From UBA1479 sp040216635 (GTDB lineage Bacteria > Pseudomonadota > Alphaproteobacteria > Rhodospirillales > Casp-alpha2), in contig JAVJOU010000026.1 in assembly GCA_040216635.1 (NCBI GenBank), positions 62,001-126,000 of the forward strand: DNA of 64,000 nt, given 5' to 3'. This document shows, piece by piece, positions 53,020 through 62,446 of this stretch. The position numbers and the translations under genes are program-made. The notes under the pieces were generated by a model. The model was not told the DNA's origin and searched no databases. It saw nothing but the letters and a program-made list of their open reading frames with translations. Position 1 is the first letter of the stretch. Every line of letters starts with the position of its first letter.

Positions 53020-54387
53020 CTAAGCGCCCCGGGCCATCTGCTTGACGCGCTGCAGGTTCTTTTCAATCACGATCACACGTTTCTGGTTTCCCGCCGCGCG
53101 GTAGATTTCGGACGCGCCAGTGAAATACTTCTGGGCGTCGGCGACCAGTTCCTTCGACGGCTGGCGCTTGGCCAGGGCAAAACAGGCAGCACCCAGATTA
53201 TTGGCCGTCTGCGCCCATAGAAGCGGCACCAATTCTTTTTTCCGTACATCCAACGCCTTCTTGAAGGCATCGACGGCCTTGGATGCCAACTCGGGCCCCT
53301 GGGCGCGTTCGGCCAAGGACAGCATGACCGTGCCGTAGCCGTTCATGGCTTCGGCCCAGCGCCCGGGATTAAGTTCCGGATCGAACGCGGACAGGGCATC
53401 TTCGAACGCGCGGGCCGCTTCCTTCAGACGCGACGGCGTCGTTTCCTTGTTGCCGATCTTGTAAAGCACCATCGCCATGTTGATCATGGCAAGCGCGTAT
53501 TCATTGGGATAATTGTCGCGGCCCAGGGCATCCGCGACCTCGCGATAGGCCGCCGCCGCCGCCGCCAGGGCATCCATGTCCCCGTCCTGGGTCGACTTCA
53601 TCTGCAGGCCGTCGGCGAAATGATTTTGCGCCAGGGCCCACAACAGCAGGTCTTCGTTCTTATCGACCGCCTTGACCGCGTCCTGGTAGGCCTTCAAACC
53701 CTTGGCCAGATATTTCTTGAGCCCGACCCGCCACAACGACAGACAGACATTGCCGTAACAGGTCAAACAGGATGCAAGGTGAGGCGGCTCCAGATGGGGC
53801 GGGTCGTCCCACACCTTTTCCAAATCCTTGATCTCGCTTTCCAGAACGCCCGCCAGTTTCTTGCGCGCCCCCCGGTGAACGGGCAGCAACGAGCCCATGG
53901 CCGAAACCAGGATCAGTTTGTACAGGTCACGCGGTACGGGGATCGGCAAGGTCAGGTGATCCAACGGCCCGAAGGTGCCGGATCCGCCTTCGGCGGCGCC
54001 GACCGGCAAAAAGCGCAATTCGACCGCCGTGCCCAGATCGACCATCCCGCCCCAGACGATTAGATCGGCTTCGTCGTCGCGCAGCCATTCAGCCCCCGTG
54101 CGGGCGGCTTCCTGCAAGGCATTGAACAACGGGGCCTTCTGATTCAGCTTGATCGCCTGATTGCGGCGATAGACGGCAACGTCGGAAATGGCGCCGAATA
54201 TATCCGCCAGACTTTCGGTGATCTTATCGCCGCCGGCCCCGTCGATTTCGGTCAGCACGATGCTCGCCGCAGAACCGGACACATCCGATGGAACGAACCC
54301 GCCGCCGCCGATGCGTTTCGCCTTGCGGCGCGATTTCTTTTTCGACGCCTTACCGCCCAGCCCGAAAAGTGCCCTGAACAGACCCAT
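53020..54387 (-). CDS. TPR-repeat hypothetical protein
   Basis: The 455-residue protein starts with a basic stretch (KASKKKSRRKAKR) and a domain of unknown kind (residues about 35-170) that contains LIVWGGMVDLGTAVELRFLPVG. From about 230 onwards are five or more tetratricopeptide-like pairs (FADGLQMKSTQDGDMDALAAAAAAYREVADALGR, AEAMNGYGTVMLSLAERAQG and others). TPRs mediate protein contacts; the whole protein is not recognisable. No export signal is seen. It is separated from neighbours by more than 80 bp on each side. Confidence 0.7.
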   Translation of the reverse strand: MGLFRALFGLGGKASKKKSRRKAKRIGGGGFVPSDVSGSAASIVLTEIDGAGGDKITESLADIFGAISDVAVYRRNQAIKLNQKAPLFNALQEAARTGAEWLRDDEADLIVWGGMVDLGTAVELRFLPVGAAEGGSGTFGPLDHLTLPIPVPRDLYKLILVSAMGSLLPVHRGARKKLAGVLESEIKDLEKVWDDPPHLEPPHLASCLTCYGNVCLSLWRVGLKKYLAKGLKAYQDAVKAVDKNEDLLLWALAQNHFADGLQMKSTQDGDMDALAAAAAAYREVADALGRDNYPNEYALAMINMAMVLYKIGNKETTPSRLKEAARAFEDALSAFDPELNPGRWAEAMNGYGTVMLSLAERAQGPELASKAVDAFKKALDVRKKELVPLLWAQTANNLGAACFALAKRQPSKELVADAQKYFTGASEIYRAAGNQKRVIVIEKNLQRVKQMARGA

Positions 54388-54544
54388 GCTTGTTTACTTT
54401 ATTAAATGGGGCGCGCCGGCTTGGCATATGATCTGCCCTGTCCGCGCACCCGTCCTCGCCCGATGCAGCACATAGAATGTCCCACCGGCGCGCCAAGAGC
54501 AAGCCCCCGGCGGCACCTCCCGCCGGACATGGTACGGAACCGGA

Positions 54545-54793
54545 TCAAAAATCGATGCAGCGGCCGTTTTTCTCCCAATCACCGAACCGCGTCGGGTCCA
54601 GGCGGGGGGCCGCATCGGCCTTGGCGCCGGATGGCGTTTCGCCCGCACCACCGGCGTCGGAACCTTCCACCGACGAGCCCGGTGCCGGCGGCGGCGACTG
54701 GGGGGCCGTGTCGATCTGCGTGCGTCCGGCATCCAGAAAGGCGCGGGCACGGGCCAAACGTTCGGCACGTTTCTGTGGGTTTTCATTATTCAT
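54545..54793 (-). CDS. DUF1674 protein (SDHAF4-type succinate dehydrogenase assembly factor)
   Basis: The 82-residue protein ends with DPTRFGDWEKNGRCIDF, the hallmark motif of the DUF1674/SDHAF4 family, whose members protect and load the flavoprotein subunit of succinate dehydrogenase. The rest is disordered and rich in Pro, Ala and Arg. The start at 54793 follows a GAGGATATG-type context on the minus strand. The divergent gene is an rRNA methyltransferase. Confidence 0.85.
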   Translation of the reverse strand: MNNENPQKRAERLARARAFLDAGRTQIDTAPQSPPPAPGSSVEGSDAGGAGETPSGAKADAAPRLDPTRFGDWEKNGRCIDF

Positions 54794-54884
54794 ATCCTCA
54801 GTTTACACCCCAGCTGCAAGGGCCGCCAGACGGCCGTTGGTGAAACTCCTTGCCCGGCCGCTCGCGCCCTGGCATGACCGGTCC

Positions 54885-56180
54885 ATGAACAACGGCATAT
54901 CCGATGCGCGGGCCACGGCCTTGGATCTTTTCCAGGACGTCGTTCGCAAGAATCAAGCCCTGGATCAGCAAATGGCCGCCGCCCCGGCCTTTGCCCGGCT
55001 GGACGCCCGTGACCGTGCGTTCATTCATAACCTGGTCGCCACCACGTTGCGTCGCCTGGGTCAGATCGATGCCCTGATCGGCGCCTGCCTGGACCGGCCC
55101 CTGCCGAAAAACGCCCGGGCCGCGCAGGACATTCTGCGCCTGGGCACGGCCCAGCTGCTGTTTACCGGCACGGCGGATCACGCGGCCATCGACACGGCCG
55201 TGGACCTTGCCCGGGCGCGCGGCCAAGGCCACATGGCCAAGCTGGTCAATGCGGTCCTGCGCCGGTTGCAGCGCGAAGGTCAAACGATCGCCGATGCCCA
55301 GGACGCCCCGCGCCTGAACACGCCCGATTGGCTATGGCAGTCCTGGGAAAGGTCCTACGGCGCCGAGACCTGCCGCGCCATCGCGGAAAGCCATCAGACG
55401 ATTGCGCCGCTGGACATCACCGTCAAATCCGACCCTGAAGCCTGGGCCGAGCGCTTGGGAGGGCAGGTCATGTCCGGCCACACAGTACGCCTGAGCGATA
55501 ATATACCGATATCGGAACGAAAGGGATTCATGGAAGGAGACTGGTGGGTCCAGGATAGTGCCGCGGCCCTGCCCGCAGCCCTGCTGGGCGATCTTTCCGG
55601 GCGGGCCGTGCTTGACCTATGCGCCGCACCCGGCGGAAAAACGGCCCAACTGGCAGCTGCCGGCGCCCAAGTGACAGCCCTTGATCGCTCATCGAAACGA
55701 TTGCAGGTCCTGGAATCCAATCTGGCGCGGCTTGGCCTGTCGGCGCAAATCATCACGGCCGATGCCACGGCATGGGACCCGCCGCAGCCGTTCGATGCGG
55801 TTCTGCTGGACGCGCCCTGTTCGGCGACGGGCACGATCCGCCGCCACCCGGACCTGCCGCACCTGAAGGGCGCCCAGGACATCGCCAAGATGGCCGATCT
55901 GCAAAAACGCCTGCTGAACCGCGCCGCCGGCTGGCTTGCTCCGGGCGGCGTGCTGGTCTTCGCCACATGCTCCTTGCAGCCGGAAGAAGGCCCCGATCAG
56001 GTGCGGGCCTTTTTGGCGGCACGCAGCGATTACCGGTGCGAAGCCGTGACGGCAGGCGAATCGGGCATCACCCAGGCGATGATTTCCCCCGAAGGGTGGC
56101 TGCGCACCCTGCCTTCCATGGCGTCAGAGAACGGCGGTATGGACGGGTTTTTTGCGGCCCGATTGCGGCGTATCGCGTAA
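54885..56180 (+). CDS. rsmB: 16S rRNA (cytosine-C5)-methyltransferase RsmB
   Basis: The 431-residue enzyme methylates C967 of 16S rRNA. It has the N-terminal NusB-like domain (ALDLFQDVVRKNQALDQQM, RAFIHNLVATTLRRLGQID) and a C-terminal methyltransferase with VLDLCAAPGGKTAQLA (SAM site), LLDAPCSATGTIRRHPD (catalytic PCS) and VFATCSLQPEE (second cysteine, TCS). The start at 54885 is preferred; a GTG at 54840 is an alternative. The following heparinase-like gene begins 16 bp later and may be co-transcribed. Confidence 0.93.
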   Translation: MNNGISDARATALDLFQDVVRKNQALDQQMAAAPAFARLDARDRAFIHNLVATTLRRLGQIDALIGACLDRPLPKNARAAQDILRLGTAQLLFTGTADHAAIDTAVDLARARGQGHMAKLVNAVLRRLQREGQTIADAQDAPRLNTPDWLWQSWERSYGAETCRAIAESHQTIAPLDITVKSDPEAWAERLGGQVMSGHTVRLSDNIPISERKGFMEGDWWVQDSAAALPAALLGDLSGRAVLDLCAAPGGKTAQLAAAGAQVTALDRSSKRLQVLESNLARLGLSAQIITADATAWDPPQPFDAVLLDAPCSATGTIRRHPDLPHLKGAQDIAKMADLQKRLLNRAAGWLAPGGVLVFATCSLQPEEGPDQVRAFLAARSDYRCEAVTAGESGITQAMISPEGWLRTLPSMASENGGMDGFFAARLRRIA

Positions 56181-56196
56181 TTCAGCGTTCGGTGGT

Positions 56197-57795
56197 ATGC
56201 ATCGCCGGATGGTTTTTCAGTTCGCCCGCGATGCGTATTACCGCAGCGACATCTACAACAGGATGTTGCGCCGGCACGGGGCGGCCCAAATGCATTCCCT
56301 CGCGACCGATCCGGTCCCCGGCGATCCGGCGCGGGGTACGGGCATCATGAACGGCGAATTGGTTCTGGCGGCCCGAAAACGCAGCCTGGGACCGCACCCG
56401 TTTGATACCGACCTGAACAGCCCCCGTGCGGTGGCCGAACTTTATGGGTTTTCCTGGCTGCGTGATCTTGCGGCCTTAAGCGCGCCGGGTGCGCGCGACG
56501 GTGCCCAGGCCCTTATCCGTGATTGGCTGCACCATCATGACCGCTGGGATCCGCTGACCTGGTCGCCCGGAACCATCGGGTCGCGGTTGCTGGCCTGGAT
56601 AAATCATGTTGATTTCGTAACGGAATCGGGTGCGGCCACCCTGCGTGACGACATGGCACAATCCGCCGCGGCCCAGCTGCGCCATCTTGCCCGGACGGGG
56701 CGCATCGATAAGGATCGATCCGGGGAGGGCGCCGCCCCCTTCACGGCCGCCGCCGCCCTGATCGCCGGGGCCGTGGCTATGCCGGGCCACGAACCCCTTT
56801 TGGCGACAGGCCTGGACCGTCTTCATGCGGCGCTGGCCGGGGGCATTCTGGATGACGGCGGGCATCGTTCCCGGTCACCGGAAACGGCCCTGGCCGTTCT
56901 GGGCCGACTGGCGGAGGCACGCCGCGCGCTGACATCAGGCCGCCGGCCCATTCCCGAATTTCTGACCGATGCCCTGGCCCGCATGACTCCGGCCGTGAAA
57001 TCCTGGGTCCTGGGGGACGGCACCCTGGCATCCTTCAATGGCGGCGGCGGCGGCACCGCATCGGACGTCACGGCGATGCTTTCCGCCGGCGGCGTGCGCG
57101 CATCCGCGGCATCCAGCCTGACGAATTGCGGGTTCGAGCGCCTTCACGCCGGATCGACGACGATCGTGACCGACACGGGCGGACGTGGCGGCGCACACGC
57201 CGGCGCGATGAGCTTCGAAATGTCTTCCGGTCGGCACCATCTGGTCGTCAACTGCGGCGCCCATCCGGACGACACGACGGAATGGTCCCAGGTCCTGCGG
57301 TCGACCGCCGCCCATTCGACCTTGGCCATCAACGACACGGACGCCCTGCCGACCAATAATGGCGCCCCTGCCGATATCGCCATGTCCGTGCGCCGCAACG
57401 AACGCGAAGGCAGCACCTTGGTGCAGATGGGGCATGCGGGATACCTGGACGCGTTCGGCATCGTGCACAACCGCGATCTGTACCTTTCCGGTGCCGGCGA
57501 CGACTTCCGCGGCAAGGACACGCTGGTCGGCGGGGCCGGGGCCTATACGGTCCGCTTTCATCTTCATCCCAACGTCGGCGCATCCGTGCTTGCGGGCGGC
57601 GATGCCGTGCTGTTGAAACAGCCGGGCGGCAAGGGCTGGCGCTTCCGCTGTTCAGGGTCGATGCCGGAGTTGGAAGAAAGCGTCTATCTGGGCGACCCCG
57701 CCCACCCCCGGCGATGCCAACAGATCGTCCTGCGCGGCGATCACCGCAGCGAGGAAACGGCGATCCGCTGGTCGTTCCTGCGCGAGGGCGCCTAA
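56197..57795 (+). CDS. Heparinase II/III-like protein
   Basis: The 532-residue product has an alpha/alpha toroid-like N-terminal region (about residues 60-290) and a C-terminal beta-rich heparinase II/III domain with IVTDTGGRGG, the HHLVVNCGAHPDDTTEWSQVLRSTAAHSTLAIND block and VQMGHAGYLDAFGIVHNRDLYLS. Such proteins cleave acidic polysaccharides by elimination or modify capsule. The short N-terminus lacks a clear signal, so its cell location is uncertain. It precedes an O-antigen ligase gene, in keeping with surface glycan turnover. Confidence 0.82.
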   Translation: MHRRMVFQFARDAYYRSDIYNRMLRRHGAAQMHSLATDPVPGDPARGTGIMNGELVLAARKRSLGPHPFDTDLNSPRAVAELYGFSWLRDLAALSAPGARDGAQALIRDWLHHHDRWDPLTWSPGTIGSRLLAWINHVDFVTESGAATLRDDMAQSAAAQLRHLARTGRIDKDRSGEGAAPFTAAAALIAGAVAMPGHEPLLATGLDRLHAALAGGILDDGGHRSRSPETALAVLGRLAEARRALTSGRRPIPEFLTDALARMTPAVKSWVLGDGTLASFNGGGGGTASDVTAMLSAGGVRASAASSLTNCGFERLHAGSTTIVTDTGGRGGAHAGAMSFEMSSGRHHLVVNCGAHPDDTTEWSQVLRSTAAHSTLAINDTDALPTNNGAPADIAMSVRRNEREGSTLVQMGHAGYLDAFGIVHNRDLYLSGAGDDFRGKDTLVGGAGAYTVRFHLHPNVGASVLAGGDAVLLKQPGGKGWRFRCSGSMPELEESVYLGDPAHPRRCQQIVLRGDHRSEETAIRWSFLREGA

Positions 57796-57875
57796 CGCCC
57801 GACAGAACCGGCAGATATGTGGACCGAACCCGGGGCTTCTGCTATCAGCGGTCATCGCGCAGGGCGATATTCGCC

Positions 57876-59180
57876 ATGCCTGAACCGACCGGATTGTCTT
57901 GCATCATGGACCAACGGCGCGATTTCAACGCCTGGCTTCGCGATTTCATCGCGATCGCCCTGGGACTGACCATTCCGGCGATGGCGTCCGGCCGGGCCGT
58001 GCTGCAAGGCCTGGCAGCGGCAGCGCTCATCGCGACCCTCATTCTGGCGGCACGGGACCACGGCATTTTCGCGCGGGCCGGCGAGGCGATCCGCACACGT
58101 TTCGGTCTGATCGTCCTGATTGCATTTGGCTGCATGGCAATCAGTATTCCCGGATCCTTGGACCCCCTACGCTCGCTCGATGCCTGGGCCCGCACCTTGG
58201 CCTATATGGGCGGATGTGTCCTGTTCTGGGCGTTCATGGATCGTCCCCCCACAACATCTCGATTGATCCACCTGACTTTCATCGCCGGCATGTTCATCGG
58301 GTCGGGAATTATCATCCTGGCGCAAACGGGTGTTTTCCTGCCCCTTCAGATATTGCGCAACGATTGGCTTCGCATTTCCATAAATTGGGCTCATCAGGCA
58401 CCAAAAGCCTATGCCGCCGCCGCCGCCTGCGGCTTGCCATTCCTTGTCTGGGCGGTCTGGCACCACCGCGACAAATGGCGTTGGGTCGCTCTCGTAACGA
58501 TCGCGTTCATAATCATCATCATTTTCAATGCAGGCAACAAATCGGCCCTTGCCGGCATCCTCGCAGCGCTTTTGGTAGTAAGCCTCGTCATCGCGCTTCG
58601 ATGCCGTGGGAAATGGCTGATCGCCTGGGCGGGATGGACGGTGATCGTGACCGCCGTGGTTTTGGCCACGGTGTACAGAATGCCGGACGTCACACCTTCC
58701 AGCGCGGCATGGCGTTGGATGCCGACACATCTTGTCGACTCGCACCGTCAGCAGATTTGGCATTTCACGCTGTCAAAGATCGCCGAGAAACCATGGGCCG
58801 GGCACGGGATCAACGTTATTGAGCGTGTCCAGGGCGCACATGAAAAACCGCCCGGGGTCGATGCGGAATACCTGCCCTCTCATCCCCACAATTGGGCGCT
58901 CGAGATTTTGGGGGAAACGGGGATTATCGGGTTTCTGGCTGTGGCCGTTGCCCTTGGCTGGTACCTATTGCGTCACGCCCGGCGTTATAAGATATCCGGC
59001 TGCACCACAGAACTGGCCCAAATCGGCCTGATTTGTGTTTTTTGGGGCTCATCTCTATTCAATTTCTCGATCTGGTCATCGTGGTGGCTGATCACGTTCT
59101 TTCTGCTTTCCGCCATGACTTCAGCGATCAGCTCGAACCCCCCGGAAATAGCCAGGCATTCTTCCCGCCACACTCTCTGA
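57876..59180 (+). CDS. O-antigen ligase family protein
   Basis: The 434-residue protein has about ten to eleven membrane helices and the large periplasmic loop typical of WaaL/Wzy_C proteins, with the conserved PHNWALEILGETGIIGFLAVAVAL block near residue 335 and an HAxPHN-like stretch in LPSHPHN. It would transfer polymer from undecaprenyl diphosphate to lipid A-core or polymerise glycan. The start at 57876 was chosen because the longer upstream frame overlaps the heparinase-like gene. Confidence 0.86.
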   Translation: MPEPTGLSCIMDQRRDFNAWLRDFIAIALGLTIPAMASGRAVLQGLAAAALIATLILAARDHGIFARAGEAIRTRFGLIVLIAFGCMAISIPGSLDPLRSLDAWARTLAYMGGCVLFWAFMDRPPTTSRLIHLTFIAGMFIGSGIIILAQTGVFLPLQILRNDWLRISINWAHQAPKAYAAAAACGLPFLVWAVWHHRDKWRWVALVTIAFIIIIIFNAGNKSALAGILAALLVVSLVIALRCRGKWLIAWAGWTVIVTAVVLATVYRMPDVTPSSAAWRWMPTHLVDSHRQQIWHFTLSKIAEKPWAGHGINVIERVQGAHEKPPGVDAEYLPSHPHNWALEILGETGIIGFLAVAVALGWYLLRHARRYKISGCTTELAQIGLICVFWGSSLFNFSIWSSWWLITFFLLSAMTSAISSNPPEIARHSSRHTL

Positions 59181-59190
59181 ACCGGCTTGT

Positions 59191-60825
59191 TCAGCGTTCT
59201 TGCCGCCCCAGACGATCAACACGTGGCGGGTATAACCCCGCCTCCCAAACACCAATCATGCGGCTGCGAAACCGCGTGGCTGCTGCAGGAGCAGGGCCGT
59301 CCGGCAACCCTTTGTGAAGGGCGACAATCATTGCCTTAGGATGGTCCTTAAGCCAACTTTCAAGCGCTTTCGGCCCATCGGCAATGCCGAACGGACGGGT
59401 CAATCGGCCCAGAAAATGGAACTGCCCATGATATTTTCCAAAGGTCACGAAGTCGTACCCTTGGTCTTCGAAGGATTTCAGCTTCTGGGCAAATGGCCGA
59501 AAATTATGGGACTCGTCCATCAAAGGGCGCAGCACCAAATGAATGCCGATTATCAGCGATACGGAAAGCGCCGCCATGCGCCAGACCCGGCCCGGTAAGG
59601 TGATGCCGGGTTGAACAAAGTACAATAAGATCACCCCGGCCATCATTGCCAACGGCCACATTGTGGCATCGCCGGCCGACGTCGCCCAGGAAGGCTTGAG
59701 GTCAAAGGCAAAAGCCGCAGCCAATACGGCCGTAATCAGAGCCGCCAAGCCCGCCGGGACCCATCGGTCAACGACACGCCAGAAATCCGCATCAAATTCC
59801 TTGTCCGCCAGGGCACGCGCCAAAAGCAGTGCCAGGGCAGGAAATTCCGGCACCAGATAATGGGGCTGCTTGCCGCTGATGGCTGAAAAAACAGCAAATG
59901 CCGCCACAAACCAGACCAGCACAAGACGGACCCCGCCGTCAGCCCCCATTTTCCGCCACTGCCACCGGACCGCGCGCCAAGCGGCCGGCCAAACCATCCA
60001 AGGCAGGACCATCCCCGGCAGGATCGCCGCGAACCACCAGAACGGCCGGCCGTGTGCAAAAGAATCGACCATCCGCCCTGCGGATTGCCCCCAAAATATG
60101 GCATTGGCATACGCCTCGCCCCCTGCCATCGCAGCCGGAATCGCCCAGGCGAGACCGATGGCCGCGCCGACAAGGACACCGACGGCAACGCCGATATACC
60201 ACTGTCGCCAGGGCGTCGGCCCGCACAACGCCGGCGCCCACCAAGGAGCCGCCAGTGCTGCCGGGAGCAAATGCAGGAGAATCGCCGGCCCCTTCCCGAG
60301 AATGCCGACACCCGCCGCGGCGGCGAACATCAGGAACCCCCGAAGCATCCGGCCGCGCGCGGCTGTGACCAATCCAACGATGCCCGCCACGGTGCACGCT
60401 GCGTGCAGCATGTCGAACATGGTCATGGTCGTGAACAGAGTCCAATACAGCGCGCCCATAACCAATGCAGCGGCCACACTGCCGACCTCGGGCCGGTCCG
60501 GCCACAACAGGCGCCCCAAGCGCACCATTCCCAGCACAGTCGCCAGGCCAAACAATGGCGCCACCAACCTGGGCGTCCATTCGTTAACCCCGAACACAGC
60601 CCAGCCCAGATGCATGCCCCAGAACAAAAGTGGCGGTTTATGGCTGTAAGGCTCGCCATTCAGGTAGGGGACCAGGAAATCGCCCCGCTGCCACATTTCC
60701 CAGGCGACCGCGAGATATCGGGTTTCATCCACCGGCAGAAGCGGTCGCGCGGCCAGAGCAAGAGCGATGAGCGCCGTCCACAGGCCGACCGGGAACAGCA
60801 CGGCACTGGTGCTTTTCATGTTCAT
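59191..60825 (-). CDS. ArnT-like family 39 glycosyltransferase
   Basis: The 544-residue membrane protein belongs to the GT39/ArnT group like that at 825-2603, with LPVDETRYLAVAWEMWQRGDFLVPYLNGEPYSHKPPLLFWGMHLGWAVFG, the periplasmic acidic motif and the HKPPL element. About ten helices follow. ArnT relatives add sugars such as 4-amino-arabinose to lipid A. The start could also be at 60882 (19 residues earlier). It is convergent with the O-antigen ligase and divergent from the DUF2079 pair. Confidence 0.88.
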   Translation of the reverse strand: MNMKSTSAVLFPVGLWTALIALALAARPLLPVDETRYLAVAWEMWQRGDFLVPYLNGEPYSHKPPLLFWGMHLGWAVFGVNEWTPRLVAPLFGLATVLGMVRLGRLLWPDRPEVGSVAAALVMGALYWTLFTTMTMFDMLHAACTVAGIVGLVTAARGRMLRGFLMFAAAAGVGILGKGPAILLHLLPAALAAPWWAPALCGPTPWRQWYIGVAVGVLVGAAIGLAWAIPAAMAGGEAYANAIFWGQSAGRMVDSFAHGRPFWWFAAILPGMVLPWMVWPAAWRAVRWQWRKMGADGGVRLVLVWFVAAFAVFSAISGKQPHYLVPEFPALALLLARALADKEFDADFWRVVDRWVPAGLAALITAVLAAAFAFDLKPSWATSAGDATMWPLAMMAGVILLYFVQPGITLPGRVWRMAALSVSLIIGIHLVLRPLMDESHNFRPFAQKLKSFEDQGYDFVTFGKYHGQFHFLGRLTRPFGIADGPKALESWLKDHPKAMIVALHKGLPDGPAPAAATRFRSRMIGVWEAGLYPPRVDRLGRQER

Positions 60826-60990
60826 GGCTTCTGTTAACTGATCACCCGCAGCAAACCAACGGCTAAGTTGGAAGCGCCCCATATGCCGTAGCCAGGCAGG
60901 GAGAGCGCCCTTGACACCTTATGGTCAGACGACTATTCCGCTCTTCGCTGGCGAGATGCCCGGCGCGATGGGTAATGCGGGAGATCACCG

Positions 60991-62403
60991 ATGACATTCG
61001 ACGATTGGTTGGAACAGCGCTTATCCCTCGTACTGGCCGTAATCTTTTTGGGCTGGGGCGCCTACATGGTCACCATGAAGCTCCACCTCTCTCATTACGG
61101 ATTGGCAACAGATGATCTCTTCAACTACGTCAATGCGCTCTACAATACGAATTTTCACGACAAATGGTTGTTTTCCGCGCGCTATGAACTGTTGCGAGGA
61201 CTGCCATCTCTGCTGTTCAACCACTGGCAGCCGACATTGCTTCTGCTTTGGCCCGTGGTCCAGATTGCCGGCGTCGAGGGGTTGCTCGTAATCCAGGCCT
61301 TGGCGCCCCTTTGGGCCGCCATATTCCTGGTCAAAATCGCAAGCCATTTTGATCTACGGCCATTCGATCGGCTGGCCGTTGTCGTCATCTGTTTATTTCA
61401 CCCCAATTTGATGGCGGGTATCATGGACAGTCTTTATGGCTTCCACGGCACCTGTCTCCTGCTTTATTTCGGGGCGCCCATGGCCTGGGCCGCCGTGACC
61501 GGCCGCTATGGTCTGGCCTTCGTATTGCTGTTGTTCTTCCTGAATGTACGCGAGAATGCCGCCCTTTACGTGGTCGGCGCAGCCTTGGGCTGGATTTTGT
61601 TCACGAACCCTTATTTTCCTGGCCGCCGGGCCCTGATCCTGGCCATTGCGATCGCCGCCGTGACCTTTATCGGCGCTTTGATTGTGGGGCCTCGGCTGGC
61701 TGGCGTTGTTCATGAGCATGCGGCCCATGCAAACATCGTCTTGACCCATCCAATGTCCATGGTGACGGCCTTGCGCAAGATGGATCCGGACTGGCACAAC
61801 CTGATTCTATGGTTATGGCCCGGGTTGGCCGCACCGGGGATGTTTTTAACCATAATCCCCGAATCAATTATATTGATCCTGGCTGAGAAAAAGGCCTCGC
61901 ATTGGTACGGCATGACGTTGGTGTTTGCCGGCGCTATCGCTGTCGCCAAGGGCCTTCCCCGTATCAGGGCCTTTGCAATAACTCGCGGTAAAGAACAGTG
62001 GCTGACCATCATTCTGACCCTGCATATGGCTGCGATCGCCGTCGCCGGACCGAAGGAAGTCTGGGATCAAACACGCAAGCTAGTCACACGGATCGGATAC
62101 CACGTACCCGCGGAATCGACGGCCAAGGCCCGCGCGGCCATCGACACCAACTGCCGCGTCGCTATTGAATTTCAAGCGATGTACGGGTTCGGCGATCTAC
62201 CCTATCTTCAATACCCACGTCAGGGCATGAGTTCGAAATACATCATCGCCATTCCGAAGCTGGCGTCAGGACTGACGCAAATGGTGACCGAGAAGAAGGC
62301 CGATCTGAACGTGATCTTTCAGGACGACCATCTAACCGTATTCGAAAATCCGGCGGTTCCTTGTGTCCTGTCACTTGAGGCTTACCGCAAGGGAACGGGC
62401 TAG
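60991..62403 (+). CDS. DUF2079 integral membrane protein
   Basis: The 470-residue protein carries multiple hydrophobic segments and the DUF2079 pattern with HYGLATDDLFNYVNALYNTNFHDKWLFSARYELLRGLPSLLFNHWQPTLLLLWP early on. The acidic DD dyad in a first periplasmic loop is like GT-C glycosyltransferases, so it may be a glycosyltransferase. The downstream gene is a close paralogue. The function is unknown. Confidence 0.85.
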   Translation: MTFDDWLEQRLSLVLAVIFLGWGAYMVTMKLHLSHYGLATDDLFNYVNALYNTNFHDKWLFSARYELLRGLPSLLFNHWQPTLLLLWPVVQIAGVEGLLVIQALAPLWAAIFLVKIASHFDLRPFDRLAVVVICLFHPNLMAGIMDSLYGFHGTCLLLYFGAPMAWAAVTGRYGLAFVLLLFFLNVRENAALYVVGAALGWILFTNPYFPGRRALILAIAIAAVTFIGALIVGPRLAGVVHEHAAHANIVLTHPMSMVTALRKMDPDWHNLILWLWPGLAAPGMFLTIIPESIILILAEKKASHWYGMTLVFAGAIAVAKGLPRIRAFAITRGKEQWLTIILTLHMAAIAVAGPKEVWDQTRKLVTRIGYHVPAESTAKARAAIDTNCRVAIEFQAMYGFGDLPYLQYPRQGMSSKYIIAIPKLASGLTQMVTEKKADLNVIFQDDHLTVFENPAVPCVLSLEAYRKGTG

Positions 62404-62446
62404 GCTTCCCAGCCCACCCGGCATCGATAGGGGAGAGCCGACCGGG